64,000 nucleotides of DNA from Ypsolopha sequella (taxonomy: Eukaryota; Arthropoda; Insecta; Lepidoptera; Ypsolophidae). Positions within the stretch are counted from its first letter, which is position 1. Every line of letters begins with the position of its first letter. Positions 40,219 through 50,957 of the stretch are shown here, piece after piece. The notes beneath the pieces are model-generated. The model was not told the origin of the DNA and ran no database searches. It saw only the letters and a program-made list of their open reading frames with translations. Where the stretch lies: the NCBI GenBank assembly GCA_934047225.1, contig OW203997.1:8542417-8606416 (forward strand), written 5' to 3'. Made by a program: the position numbers and the translations under genes.

Positions 40219-40649
40219 CTGTAATAAATAACAGTGATTTTACAAGTGGAAAAATATAATATACAAAAATGTCATCAGCAGTTACTTACCACTTTCTCGA
40301 TGTTTAATACCAGAGGGGTGACTCCGTGTATCAGTTGACCAAGATTTTGATCTAAGACATCAGGACGTGAAGTAATCAACTCTTTTAGGCCGTTCAGGGC
40401 GTCAGTACGAGAATGAACATTAAAATGGTTCAATCGAGTCAATAACTCTTTTACGTTTAATTTTCTGGCAGATAAAGCTTCAGTGTCTCCATGTTTCTTC
40501 AGCTGCTCCTTTATAACAATTTTCTTTACTTTGAAATTGGTTTTTGTGACATTGGTTCCTTTCGGTAGATCCTTTTTGGCTTTCAACTTCGTTTTGGACT
40601 TCTCAGATTTAAGAAATTTTTGGTACCGTGTTGCACCCGTTTTAGGCAT
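38629..40649 (-). CDS. Tex10: TEX10 / IPI1 homologue, gene span
   Basis: Two exons (40290-40649 and 38629-40218) give 649 residues. The N-terminus MPKTGATRYQKFLKSEKSK is Lys-rich. It is followed by RLNHFNVHSRTDALNGLKEL, then DNRIQEDSLLFLDTLLLCTP and RIAKDFHKIIPNFLDMIS, the IPI1/TEX10 armadillo-like region. Yeast Ipi1 forms the Rix1 complex with Rix1 and Ipi3 in ITS2 processing of the 60S pre-ribosome. Animal TEX10 works with PELP1, WDR18, SENP3 and LAS1L in the nucleolus. The protein is shorter than the human one (about 929 aa), as expected of insect versions. It is head to head with NOP16, another 60S factor. Confidence 0.85.
40290..40649 (-). CDS. Tex10: TEX10 exon 1
   Basis: 120 codons from ATG 40649 to donor GAGAAAGTG|gtaagt. 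It encodes the basic N-terminal tail (nucleolar-localisation-like run KTKLKAKKDLPKG) and the first helical repeats. The intron is only 71 bp. Confidence 0.86.
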
Positions 40650-41359
40650 GATTATCGGATAGAAATATAATATCGCTAATTGTTGGTTAACTTAGTAATT
40701 TGAGTTTACTTTTTACCACTACAATATAACCTCAAAAATGACGACCGACCCGACCGTAGACAGCCGTCTAACAGCGCATTCCGCAAATGCCAACTGCAAA
40801 AACTAAACTTCTCACGCCCATTAAGTCGTTCCGAATGGATAAATTGCTACCAACACTGCTTAAACATATGATCCATTCGGAACGCTTTTGAACGTGACAT
40901 GGTTGTTGACACTTGAAAGTGACAGAAATTGTAGAAATGGGTTTACGTTACGTGAATACAAAGGTATACTATTTTACTAGGCCCAAGAAGTGATTTTCTG
41001 TAACTTCAATCTTTGAATAATCGTTTAAAAATAAACTCTTATGCTCCGAATAACATATTTTTAAAATTGCCACCGTCTGGCTGTCACTTTTCATAGATCA
41101 CTCAGAGTGCAAACGCTCTGAAGCATGGGCGATGATAGCACAACATCAAGCATAATCTATGACGTCATAGCGACCAATGTGGGGCTATCGTTATCGCGCT
41201 GATACTGACTCGGAATCACAGTTAAAGCGATTAAATCGATTATGTCGTCATTCGGAACGCGGTTTAAACTGTGGTGTGGACCAGGCTCAGAACAATAACT
41301 AGAATTTATTGTTCTGAGGAACCACGGCTGCCAGGTCATTGTTGTCAGATGAGGAAACT

Positions 41360-41523
41360 GCGGGTCTACCACGTAATTCTGATTTTCATCAACATCAACT
41401 TGAGATTGAAATTTGAGGTGCGTGCGACGACGCCCGCCTAACATGCCATCTCTTTTGCACGCGTTGAATTTCGCATGCATTTGCTTGAAGTTGATACAAA
41501 TCAGAATTACTTGGTAGGGCCGC
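41360..41523. mobile_element. MITE, copy 2 (paired with 27848)
   Basis: The ends are 'gtctaccacgtaattctga' and 'tcagaattacttggtag'. The interior matches 27848-28012 on the opposite strand, including 'gcgtgcgacgacgcccgcc'. It sits between TEX10 and NOP16. Confidence 0.7.
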
Positions 41524-41891
41524 TGATCTTAGAGGATACATTGTAAGGTATAGAGCAACTATAAACAGGCACACACAGGTAAGAACATCGCATCGTTTCG
41601 TCCGCAAGCGCTAGTAGTCATACGATTACTGGCGGTGCAAGCGCCCGTTGTAAGTTTTTGGAGTTAATTTATTATTTTGCTTGGTTAAATAAGCGATAAA
41701 ATCGTGTAAAACGATACTAGAAAACAAATGGTAGTGTTGGCTTTATTAGCGTTATGCGGAACGCGCTGAGGCTGTGTTCCGATTTAGGTTCCGTTTCAAA
41801 ACGACTCATAGTGAGTTGCACAATTCAGCCATTTTTTAACGGCAATGTGCAATTTTTGTCTGCTTTTTGGAATAAATAGATCAATTTAAGG

Positions 41892-42042
41892 TAGCGTTCC
41901 TAAACGCCCGGGTAAAGGTAAAAATTAACTGTCACCTGTTCCCCAACCACACGAGTGAAAACGAACAGCTCGAAACCTTGTCAGAAATGTATGTTTCAAG
42001 TTGACAGTTGAATTTTACCTTTATCCGGGCGTTTAGGAACGC
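41892..42042. mobile_element. MITE with 'tagcgttcctaaacgcccgg' ends
   Basis: Left end 'gcgttcctaaacgcccggg', right end 'ccgggcgtttaggaacgc'. The arms continue 'taaaggtaaaa' / 'ttttaccttta'. It is 151 bp and non-coding, in the TEX10-NOP16 interval. Confidence 0.72.
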
Positions 42043-42589
42043 AATCTATGTATGTTATTTCAATAATATATATTTTCATGCTTTTAAACCGATTTTATAC
42101 CTATTTTAGTATTTACAGGAAGTGACGTGGGTAATCAAATTAGGTTAAATAGTAGAATTCTGGTAAGACTTAAAGATGTGTTCAAGAAATATATTTTTGC
42201 ACTGAAATTCGAATTAAAACATCACTTATATTTTAATTTAATAAAGGATTATTTTAATATCTCTATATTCTTTTTTATCCGTTCAAAAATCAACTCGAAC
42301 CACAAGACTAATCGCTTAAAACGACGAGTATCGTAGATCCAGTTAACGCGCGTGAGTTAAATAAATTCAGACCTGAGAAATGTGCTATATACATACAGCA
42401 ATTCTCTTTGTAGTTAAAACACCAAATATTTTGCGGCTGCTGCCTTCATGCGACCAAAACGGAACGCATCCTACGCACGTGCAGTCCAAAACGTCAAAAT
42501 TGTAAACAAAATTCGTGCTCAAACAAAAGTAACCTCACAAAACCACAAATCTATTTCCCTCTTGCTGTATTGCATATCTGTCCTATAAA

Positions 42590-42687
42590 ATGAAGATCAA
42601 GAAGCAACATCGCAAGAAGAAGTATCTCCACAAGTTGAATCGAAAGAGAATGCATCTAAAACAAAAAAGCACAGGCGAAGTAACTTG
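42590..42687 (+). CDS. Nop16: NOP16 exon 1
   Basis: ATG 42590, preceded by 'tcctataaa'. Donor ACTTG|gtaaaa in phase 2. It encodes the Lys/Arg-rich RNA-binding start of the protein. Confidence 0.87.
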
Positions 42688-43996
42688 GTAAAAAATACTT
42701 TTCTCACAATAATAATTTTCTTGCGTTCATAAATAATACGTTTATTTCATGTGTTTTTAGTAAAGCTATCAAAGATGCCTGGGATAATAGAAAGTCATCT
42801 CAGAGGAACCTTAGAGAAATGGGCCTAGCAAATGATCCTAACGAAGCAATCAAAATACCTAACCACAAACAGGACATGATTAAAAAGGCTAAAACTATGG
42901 TGGCAGGAGACTCTGATGATTCAGAAGAAGAAATTGTAACTGTTGTGGCTCCAAAGAAAGAAGTTATTGAGATATTAGAAAAAGAGGCAAGAGCACCTAG
43001 AGAAAGAAAGTTTTCGTAAGTTTGTTGGACACTCCTTCGCATTTACAACTTCAAGCCCTTTTTACCATTCACTTTTGTCTTAGCTGTTTTTAGATGACAC
43101 CAATTTGTGCATAATAAAATTATGTTGATTCGATCTAGCCCCATTTAACTTGTTTCACCGGACTAAACTTAATTTAAGAGTTCTGTCTATTTCTTTCTGT
43201 ATCGAAAAGACAAAAACAGAACGCTGTTAGTCCTGTTAAATAGGTTAAGTAGTGTTACAGCGAATCAACACCGTTTTGTTTTATTTTCTTAATGAATTAA
43301 TATTTCAAAACAAGCCTGCGACTTGATCTTTCAAATAAAAAAAAAAAATATATGTTGTATTTGTCTTTGCTGACTTCCTTATTAATAGGTACCCAGTGTA
43401 ACCGAGGAATCTACTTTAAATATTTTTATCTCTTGTACAGACAGTGGTAAACAATTTGAACAAAAAAACGGCATATTGGAGGAAGTAATAGTCTCTATTT
43501 GACAGACCGAAGGGTGAAATCTGTATGCCAAATTTCTCCCACTGTCCTGTTTATTGTTCAAGTTGTTTGCCTCTGGCATGAACAGACAAAATCCTACTTA
43601 TGATTTTATTAAAAGTATAGCCTATCATGCGTAATATTTTAATATTATTTACAGAGCAGCAAATGCTTAGTAATGTAAAAAACATTTCATTTCGCTCAAA
43701 GCTAATTCTTCATGATTTACTCCAATTCTTTCCTTTTCAGGTTACCTAAAGGGCAGGTAGAATTTATTACATACTTATTGGACAAATATGGGCATGACTA
43801 CAAAGCAATGGCAAAAGACAAAAAGAATTATTACCAAGAGACATGGAAACAGTTACGGGCTAAAGTAAAAACTTTCATGGGCATTCCAAAACAATATGGC
43901 GAGTACTTGAAGACTAGAGGATTATTAGATTTGGAGGAAAATGAGGAGGAATTGAAAAAACAAGTTAAAGCTCTAGTTATGGATGATAGTGATTAA
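42590..43996 (+). CDS. Nop16: NOP16 homologue, gene span
   Basis: Three exons (42590-42687, 42761-43015, 43741-43996) give 202 residues. Motifs: a basic start MKIKKQHRKKKYLHKLNRK; C-K-A-I-x-D-A-W-D at the exon 1/2 join; NLREMGLANDPNEA; and the C-terminal GHDYKAMAKDKKNYYQET. These are diagnostic of NOP16, a nucleolar protein of 60S pre-ribosomal particles. An acidic middle part (GDSDDSEEEIV) could be phosphorylated. The length is close to the usual 180-230 aa. Intron 2 carries a MITE at 43123. It converges with DPCD. Confidence 0.9.
42761..43015 (+). CDS. Nop16: NOP16 exon 2
   Basis: Acceptor gtgtttttag|TAAAGC; the TG|T junction makes the conserved Cys. It continues KAIKDAWDNRKSSQRNLRE and ends at AAGTTTTC|gtaagt, phase 2. 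Confidence 0.88.
43123..43270. mobile_element. MITE, copy 2 (paired with 29436), in NOP16 intron 2
   Basis: The ends are 'tgttgattcg' and 'cgaatcaaca'. The core 'tttctttctgtatcgaaaag' is the reverse complement of that at 29436-29560. Confidence 0.65.
43741..43996 (+). CDS. Nop16: NOP16 exon 3
   Basis: Acceptor ttccttttcag|GTTACC; the TC|G codon gives Ser, then LPKGQVEFITYLLDKYGHD, YKAMAKDKKNYYQETWKQL and stop TAA at 43994. This is the conserved C-terminal block. AATAAA lies near 44171. Confidence 0.9.
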
Positions 43997-44260
43997 GCAA
44001 ATTTATTATTATTATATTACTAATATACTAATAACTTATGTTATACTAGTATTGTGAATACAGTTATTGGTCAACTCAAACTTCTGTATCTGTAATCTGT
44101 ATGTAAACAAGAAAAAGCATTATTGCTTTTTGATGAACTGTTTTCTGAATATTTTATTGCATAAGCCTGTAAATAAAAAGCGAAAATCCACACCATTCTT
44201 TCCTTTATTCTGTAAAATATATTTTATTATTTTATATTGTAAAAATAAAATAGGTACATA

Positions 44261-44365
44261 TTACTGTGCTTTACAGTCACTAGGGACATCTTTTATTGGC
44301 TTCACTTTCTTGAGTTCTTCAAACCAATCCTTTTCCATGTCTAGTAGTTGCTGAGGCTTCTTGTA
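44261..44365 (-). CDS. Dpcd: DPCD exon 3
   Basis: Acceptor tttctttgcag|TACAAG. It encodes YKKPQQLLDMEKDWFEELK through SDCKAQ, then TAA at 44261-44263. The C-terminal D-C-K-x-Q is shared with vertebrate DPCD. Confidence 0.88.
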   Translation of the reverse strand, partial: YKKPQQLLDMEKDWFEELKKVKPIKDVPSDCKAQ

Positions 44366-46777
44366 CTGCAAAGAAAATTATAAATCAACCACTACAATTC
44401 TTACAGTAGCCAGCTTATAGGATTTCAGGAAAAGACTTATTTGGCCCTAGACCACTACTGTACTTTATGCTTGATAGGTGGGTACTGTTCATTGGTGTAA
44501 AGATGCAGAGTACTGGTGTGACAATAATGGATCGTGATGTGTTTATTTTATTAGCTGCAATTATGTGAGCGGTAATCTTGAGATCCAGGTTCCATCCCCG
44601 GTCGGGCATGCACCAAAGAGTTTTTTAGAATTTATGTGCATTTTTTTTATTTACCACTTGCTGAATGGTGAAGGAAAACATTAAAAGGATACCTTAAAGG
44701 ACCTGCAGGCCCTAAAAACTGTGCATTTGTGCCTGAAATACAGCGATAGGGCCTACCACCCTTCGCGTTGGGAGGTAATAATCATCGGTGAAACACCGGT
44801 GTACAGAGTGTGGACTGCGACTTGCATTTGACAGTTCACACTCGGAACACCTCTGACACCCCTTCGGGGATTTTGGCGTGATGATATACATACATTTTTT
44901 ATTTAATTTTTTCAGCAGTCACGGTCTAATAGTCATATCTTTACTTACCATTATAATTAGAGTATGAAACTTATGGGAAGATTGAACGTTGGCTTGATCT
45001 AATGGTAAATTTAATCTTAGTAGTTCAGGTGCTTGTAGCTTCTTGAAGTATTTCTTGTTTGTTGTTCGTACAATTATACATTTCTCTTCATTATTGACAC
45101 TGATAGAGTATGTCTCAATAGGGTAAGGTAAATTTCTGATCCTCCATTCTAAGTTAACTCTTGTGTTTCGTCGAGTTACTGTGGGCTGAAAATAATAGTC
45201 TATTTTAATTTTATCTGGAAGCAGGATAATTATAGCTGTAACCAAAACTACAGTTGCCACAAAATAAGAGGCCCGTTTTGACAGATAAGAACGACCATAG
45301 AATATAACTTTACATGTAATAAATGAAACCGTTAACAAATAATTATTAACTTATTGGGTTTAAAGAAAATAAATAAACGTTATTTAATTATCACGAAACA
45401 AATTTCAAGTATTATTTTCACGCATATTCCAAAATAAAATGCAATGTTGAATTACTAAACAATGTCTCAAAAACAGTTACATTCTCATTCAATTTTTTCT
45501 TAATATTAGTGTTGTAACTAGATAATCGCCTACTTTCACGGGCTCAATTCGATTCGACGTGAAAATAATTAACTTTTTTTAATATTGATAAAATAATTGT
45601 AATGATCTTAGCTTTTGTGAGACCAGTACACATAAAGCCAAGTTTAAATTTCCTTTTTTTTTTTGCAAATATGAACTTTTTAGATTTGAACATTTGCATG
45701 TATTTGTAACGGTGTCACGTATACCGAAAAATATAATATAATAATTGTGCTAAATATGTAACATACCACTTAGCTTTAAAGTTATAGTTTACAAAAACAA
45801 AAAATATATGTATAAAACATGCATTTATTGCTTGAAGTCTCATTTTTTTATGAATGAGTTGGTTTACAGGCAAAGTTTTCCATAAAACATCCTATCAATA
45901 GACATATTGGCTGGTTAGAAATATGGCAGTATTTTTTTTTATAAGGCAAGAGCAATTTTTTCATCTTAAAGCCTACATATTTTTCTTACTAGCCAGTATT
46001 TTATATCTATCAACGCACTAACCGCTATCTAATTTGAGGTCAGTGAAGTACAACATTACAAAATATTACTGGCACGTAAGAAAAACGTTTAAAAATTAAA
46101 AGCTGGTTTTAGCACCCGAAATATCTTTCTATCACCATCTTATCATAATTTTAAATACATAAAATTTATATTAAACTATCCAATGGTTAATTAAATTTTC
46201 TTCCTAGAAATTATAAGCAATAAACTTGAAAATATTTCAAACGATAACAAACTTATAATATTTTGAATCGATTTCTCGTGAGAATCGGTTGACCTAGTTA
46301 CCGATTTGCATGGTTCACATCCATAGATACGTTGCGATGACATATGCCAAAACGGACCTATTACATTGTAACTACTGTAAGTGTCCTAACCTGATCCTTG
46401 CTCTCAGTTATGTCAGCAGTCTCAGTATTGGGAGTAGCGTTAGGAATTGAATCTCCAACCTCAACATCCCATTTCCCTTCTCCACCAAGCTTCGCACAGA
46501 CCTTCCAAGCTCTACGCAGCATCACCTGAGTGTCTATGTTATACTCTTCAACCATTTCCCTGCCATCTTCAAACTTATAGTGAATCTTTTTAATTTTGTC
46601 ATCTTTTAAACATGACTTCTCTGCACTAAGTAAGCTTTTGTACCAAATTGTGTTTTTATGCATTTTGTCTTGACTATATCCACTGCTGTTGATAGTGATG
46701 GCTTTTGCTCTTTTTTCTACACTTTGTATAGCGGTATCGCCCTCGTATTCTTCGATCAAACAAGATTTTCTTTTCAT
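44261..46777 (-). CDS. Dpcd: DPCD homologue, gene span
   Basis: Three exons (46391-46777, 44949-45185, 44261-44365) join in phase 0 to give 242 residues. Conserved motifs: KIHYKFEDGREMVEEYN, GGEGKWDVEVGD, LEWRIRNLPYPIETYSISV, KCIIVRTTNKKYFKKL and the C-terminal DCKAQ. These identify DPCD (deleted in primary ciliary dyskinesia), a small CS/p23-fold-like protein that associates with RUVBL1/RUVBL2 and is linked to cilia formation. The first ~45 residues are extra compared with the human protein. Intron 2 contains a tRNA-derived SINE; intron 1 is AT-rich. Confidence 0.92.
44560..44890 (+). mobile_element. tRNA-derived SINE, copy 3 (DPCD intron 2)
   Basis: It opens in the head at 'taatcttgagatccaggttc' and 'catccccggtcgggcatgc', then 'gtgaaggaaaaca'-like, 'atagggcctaccaccc', 'gactgcgacttgcatttg', 'cactcggaacacctctga'. 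The A-box part is degraded. It runs antisense to DPCD. Confidence 0.7.
44949..45185 (-). CDS. Dpcd: DPCD exon 2
   Basis: Acceptor ttattttcag|CCCACAGTA and donor CTAATTATAATG|gtaagt, phase 0 at both ends, 79 codons. It encodes PTVTRRNTRVNLEWRIRNL, then the RTTNKKYFKK core. Confidence 0.93.
45186..46390. other. DPCD intron 1
   Basis: AT-rich, with T homopolymers near 45653 and 45932. No exon, repeat with clear ends, or RNA gene is recognised. Confidence 0.5.
46391..46777 (-). CDS. Dpcd: DPCD exon 1
   Basis: ATG 46777, 129 codons, donor AAGGATCAG|gttagg. The N-terminal 45 residues (MKRKSCLIEEYEGDTAIQS…) are basic and unlike the human start. The DPCD match begins near LLSAEKSCLKDDKIKKIHY. Confidence 0.88.
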
Positions 46778-47164
46778 AGTTGCTATGGTGACAACTACTA
46801 AAAAAAGTCACGACCAACTCTATAACTTTCTACTCAAAACCACGGCCATTTAAGGTATGTGCTTAAAATATAAAAGTTTTAATGTGTAATTTAGTCTGAA
46901 GTAATTTACAAGTTTATTAAACATTTTTCATTAATAACAGTTTTCATCCATATTTTTGAGGTTAAGAAATTAAAAATAAGCCAGGGGGGACAGTTCCATG
47001 GCAACCGAAAATTAGAAAACGAGGTTGTTTGTCTAACCAATCAACAGACTGCAGCACTTGTATCCTACATCACGATATCGTTTACTTCTCTAATGAGAGA
47101 CTTTCTTAAAAATACACTTTTCCCATACAATTAGCTGTTGGCAACGTTCTATTTGACAGCGCAA

Positions 47165-47600
47165 CTTCTTATTTCTTTTTTTTAATGAAAGTCTCATTAT
47201 TCAGAGCATACTGCCAGACGTTCTACACTAGCCCACTGCGGTACGACTACACGCAGAGCGCATTTAACACCCTCCGAGTGCAATATGCATTTCGCTGCAT
47301 TATGGGTCTGCCGTGGCGGTGCAGTGCAGACAGAATAGTTTCGATGATTTCATTCTGTTTTAAAACGAAACCAGTTGTTATTTGTAAGTCAAGTGTGCAC
47401 TAGTGAGAATGACATTGTAAAAGCTATTCGCAGTGCCGGTTTCACTATTGTACGCATAGTTAAAACAAAATGAATCTTTTTAGTTGAGTTATTGATTTTA
47501 TTTTAATATTGTTAATGTAATTCATAATTTCTAATTTTTAATTTTGAAACTTTTATTCTATGGGCCCAAGGTGCCTGATTATAAACAATTATAAATAAAA
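47165..47600 (+). pseudogene. LINE reverse transcriptase C-terminal fragment and 3' end
   Basis: The frame at 47185-47355 reads LFRAYCQTFYTSPLRYDY, then FNTLRVQYAFRCIMGLPWRC. This resembles the segment near the C-terminus of a family of insect non-LTR retrotransposon ORF2 proteins ('RVQYN.AFR.L.GLPR.CSA'). The segment is 5' truncated. 'atgggcccaaggtgcctg' near 47561 and an A-rich end look like the LINE 3' UTR and tail. Confidence 0.6.
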
Positions 47601-48170
47601 ATAAAATAATTAAATAATGCTTACTTCAAGCTTGGCAATATCATAGAAACGAATTATTGTAGAGTGCCTTGAGATGAGACAGTTTAGGTTGGAATTAGAA
47701 AATTCATTAATAAAAACTCTAGATATGCATTTAAGTATAAAGATTTAGATTAGGGGCCAATATATAGGTGGCCAGATCGCTGCTGCAGGTACGGCACAAA
47801 CAAACGGAGAGAGGGCTCTCTTTTCCGGTTATATTACTTTACTCTTTGAAATAACCCCATGCATGTTTTTATTTAAATTATATTGATAAAAATATAAGAA
47901 AGTGCCTTAGTTACCGGAGCCGGCTTTTATTAGGGACAGCTGCCTGAGGTCACGTGATTAAGTTGTTTATGTTCGTTTGATTCGTCGTTAGTGTGGTGGT
48001 AGAGCACTAAGTTTTGACAGCCACGTGTCTGTTTTTGCCAATTAAATACAAAGGTATTATCATTATATTTTTTTGCCTTCATGATATAATTTTCTTCTGT
48101 CTTGTATTTTTTATCTCTTTATTCAATTAAAACATAGGCTTACTTTTTACATTTATTTGTTGTAACTAAT
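47601..48170. other. Unassigned intergenic DNA
   Basis: No gene. There are small GC-richer patches near 47770-47820 and 47920-47960, but no family is recognised. Confidence 0.35.
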
Positions 48171-48540
48171 ATTATAAAAAAAATACATGATTTTGCGAAG
48201 TTTCTTGCTCTTCTTCTCAACAAGACTAATCAGATGGGTGGAATTAGGTATACAATTGGTATATGTATTGCATGTATTGTATTTTATAAAATTGTTTATT
48301 CCTTATTCCTAATTTTTTATTTTATGCAAGTGTATTTTTTAAAATTAAATTGAAGTAAACCCAACCTTTATTATTTCCCTGTGTATTTTCTCATATTATT
48401 ATTTATTACGTAAAACTACTACCTATACACATAGATTATTTAATTACTTATATTAGATTAAAACGGACCTGTAATAAGTGTATCTGATATAAATATATTA
48501 CATAAATAAACCTATTTAATTTCATTTAATTTCAAATATA
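48171..48540 (+). mobile_element. LINE 3' UTR fragment, copy 1
   Basis: 'tttcttgctcttcttctcaa' and 'caagactaatcagatgggtgg' match the copy at 60788-60850. It ends in repeated 'atttaatttc' units. It is non-coding and 5' truncated. Confidence 0.5.
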
Positions 48541-49338
48541 TTTTGGGAGCCAAGCGAAGCGGAGCAAGGCAACTCTCAGTAGTTTTGAATGCCTGGCAAT
48601 TTGTAAAAACACTCACTAAATCCTTTTTATTTTAAGGAACCCCACATGATTACAAATGAAAGACACTGCTATTTAAATAAGACCAAAAACTTTTATTAGA
48701 AATGTTCCAGAAGTGAAAGAAACACTTTCATTCTTCAATTTAACTTTTAATGTGAAAAATGAAGTTGTTTCACTGTTGATTAATATTTGCTTTAAATTTC
48801 AGTGTTTTGTACGTCAAGTCTGCAGTAGTATCCAATCTCGACCTGGATTAGATTTTTGTACAAGTGTAAGCGAACAAGTCTGTTTCACAATGATACGTTA
48901 CAACTACTTATGACAAAAGGGAGCAAAGTTAAATAAGATCGTCTTTTTGGTTATTTCAGGGTACGTTTTCACTCCTTACGGAAACAAAACACTCGTTCAA
49001 AAACACAGAATTAAATGTGCTTTAAGCATAGACTTAGGATATACCTCAGAATAAGAAATATTTATTCTGAGGGATAATACTGGCAGTATATCCTAAGTTT
49101 ATGGTTTGAAGTCTGAAGATCTATGAAGTCAACCTGCGATGCTTACCATCCTGAATGGATCGCAGGTTTACTTTTAAAGATAAATGGACTAGTTGATAAC
49201 CGTACAGGTTGTCACGATGTTCAAATATTCAAATTATTTAATAGCCAGAAATAAATAATTTCTCGGAACCCAGGTGATTTTTCCACGGAACCCTTAGGTT
49301 ATGTTAGATGGTTTGCGAAATTCGAGTCAATAATTTAC
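48541..49338. other. Unassigned intergenic DNA
   Basis: 'ggagccaagcgaagcggagc' at about 48546 recurs near 63868. A hairpin at about 49029-49108 pairs 'acttaggatatac' with 'gtatatcctaagt'. No gene is recognised. Confidence 0.35.
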
Positions 49339-49473
49339 GTGTTACTACAAAACGGTGTTTAACTTTAGACAGTGTTTAAATCTGTTGTTGTCGCCTTTTC
49401 TTTCATATTGTAAAAGAGTGACAGCAACAGATTTAAACACTGTCTAAAGTTAAACACCGGTTTGTAGTTACAC
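49339..49473. mobile_element. 135-bp MITE, copy 1
   Basis: The inverted ends are about 49 bases and nearly perfect: 'gtgttactacaaaacggtgt' outside, then 'ttaactttagacagtg', 'aaatctgttg'. The loop is only about 35 bases. A second copy lies at 60320-60453. Confidence 0.8.
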
Positions 49474-49623
49474 CGTAGGTTTTTAAAAGTAAGGTACGAT
49501 AGGGTTATAGGTTCATGGGTACGATGGCTTTACTTCGTCTGACAGAATCTTAAATTGATCTGTGGCAAAATGGCGCTCTGAAATGTGACCGTAGCCATTA
49601 AAAAAAAAAAGTCTGTAGTTACT

Positions 49624-50210
49624 AAGGGTACGTTTCGTAACGTGTGATTATCACTCGGAGCGATGCGAATTTTACCCTGCATCGTTCAAAAATCGACTCG
49701 AGTGAAACCGAGGGTAAACGAACTGTTACCTGACAGTTGCGCTAAGTGTTTAGAAACGCTTTCGGGAAATGTGAATATCGCACTGACAAGTGCGATTTCT
49801 AACTCTGTTTGGGTACCGTTAAAATTCGCCTGACAGTTGTCATTTCGGAGATTTCTCGGGATTCGGACAATTTTTGAAAATAGAATTCAACATTTCCGTA
49901 CGAATACGGGAAAATGTTTCGAAACTGCTTCGACAGGATTATGGCTTGCAAATGCAAAGGTTGCAATGCCATCCATATTAAAAGCAATAGGTATTTAGGT
50001 ACTTTACTTAATTAATTTATTTTGATTTGAGGTTATATATTTACTTGACGTGTGTCACTCCAGACCGTTTCAAAACGCTTTTCTCACGGGAATCACTCGC
50101 AAGCGTTTCAAAATCAGATCTTTCATTCTCTTTCTAGTATATAGCTTTGTCTCTTTCTTAAAAAACGAGTGAAATTTCGCACGAAGATCACACGTTTTGA
50201 AACGTAGCCT
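49624..50210. mobile_element. 587-bp MITE
   Basis: The left end 'agggtacgtttcgtaacgtg' pairs with the right end 'cacacgttttgaaacgtagcct'. The interior is CpG-rich relative to its flanks, with no coding frame. Confidence 0.6.
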
Positions 50211-50340
50211 AAATATACAGTCTTGACAGGTAAGTTCGTAAATACCATTTTCTGTTTTTTCAAGGATTTATCTTCATTATTGCATAAGTGTGAGTGGTAT
50301 AAAAAGCTGGTGTATAACATGGTTAAGTAAGTGGACGCAA

Positions 50341-50603
50341 GGGGCGTAGCCAGGATTTCGTATACGGGGGGGCAGACAAGGGAAAGCTGTAATAATACGC
50401 ATGCTACAAACGCGCGAATTAGGTAACATTTGAATTAAGATTTTTTAAGCGCAACCGATGAGAAGGTACCTCAAAAAAATAAATATTTCTATATCAGCAA
50501 TCATGTACTTAAAATTATCTTATTTATTCGCTGAGTCAAAAGGCCGAGCACATGCTAGGGAGGACAGCTGCCTCGCTACACTGGCCCGTACCTGGCTATG
50601 CCC
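50341..50603. mobile_element. MITE with 'ggggcgtagccagg' ends
   Basis: The ends 'ggggcgtagccagg' and 'cctggctatgccc' are reverse complements with one mismatch. This terminal motif resembles those of hAT-type MITEs. An 8-bp duplication is not evident here. A related start with a G-run is near 61640. Confidence 0.5.
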
Positions 50604-50934
50604 ATGAGCGGACGTATTTGTATTAACATTCTCCTAAAAATGGAAGTCTTGCCCATTTTTTTGGAACCGTATCTTCGATCGACACTTGGACTCTGGTATA
50701 GTAATGCTTTAGCGAGCACCGACTCGCATTTCTTGAGCTTTGTGTTATGTTACTGCTGCATTTAATGTTACATTGAATGATTTGACGATAAAACCAAAGT
50801 TCGAAAAACAAGTTTCATAAAAAACTAACTAATGTCACTTGTTTATTTTAGAGAGGTTATTTTATTGTTTCAAAATAACAATATTTTGATACTTTGACAA
50901 AATTAAAGCAGCTGTGTTGGAAATACTCTAAGAA

Positions 50935-50957
50935 ATGGCTAAATCCATTCCTGACAG
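50935..50957 (+). CDS. Dusp11: DUSP11 exon 1
   Basis: ATG 50935 in 'aagaaATGGC', donor CCTGACAG|gtactc, phase 2. It is only 23 nt long, so it is supported mainly by giving the expected Arg-Trp at the join with exon 2. Confidence 0.68.

Larger units (their letters stand above)
40650..42589. promoter_or_regulatory. Shared 5' region between TEX10 and NOP16
   Basis: 1,940 bp between the start codons of two divergent ribosome-assembly genes. It must hold both promoters. Two MITEs (41360-41523 and 41892-42042) lie inside it. 'gttccgaatggataaattg' near 40850 pairs with 'gatccattcggaacgc' near 40871. No TATA box or named factor site can be assigned. Confidence 0.45.
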
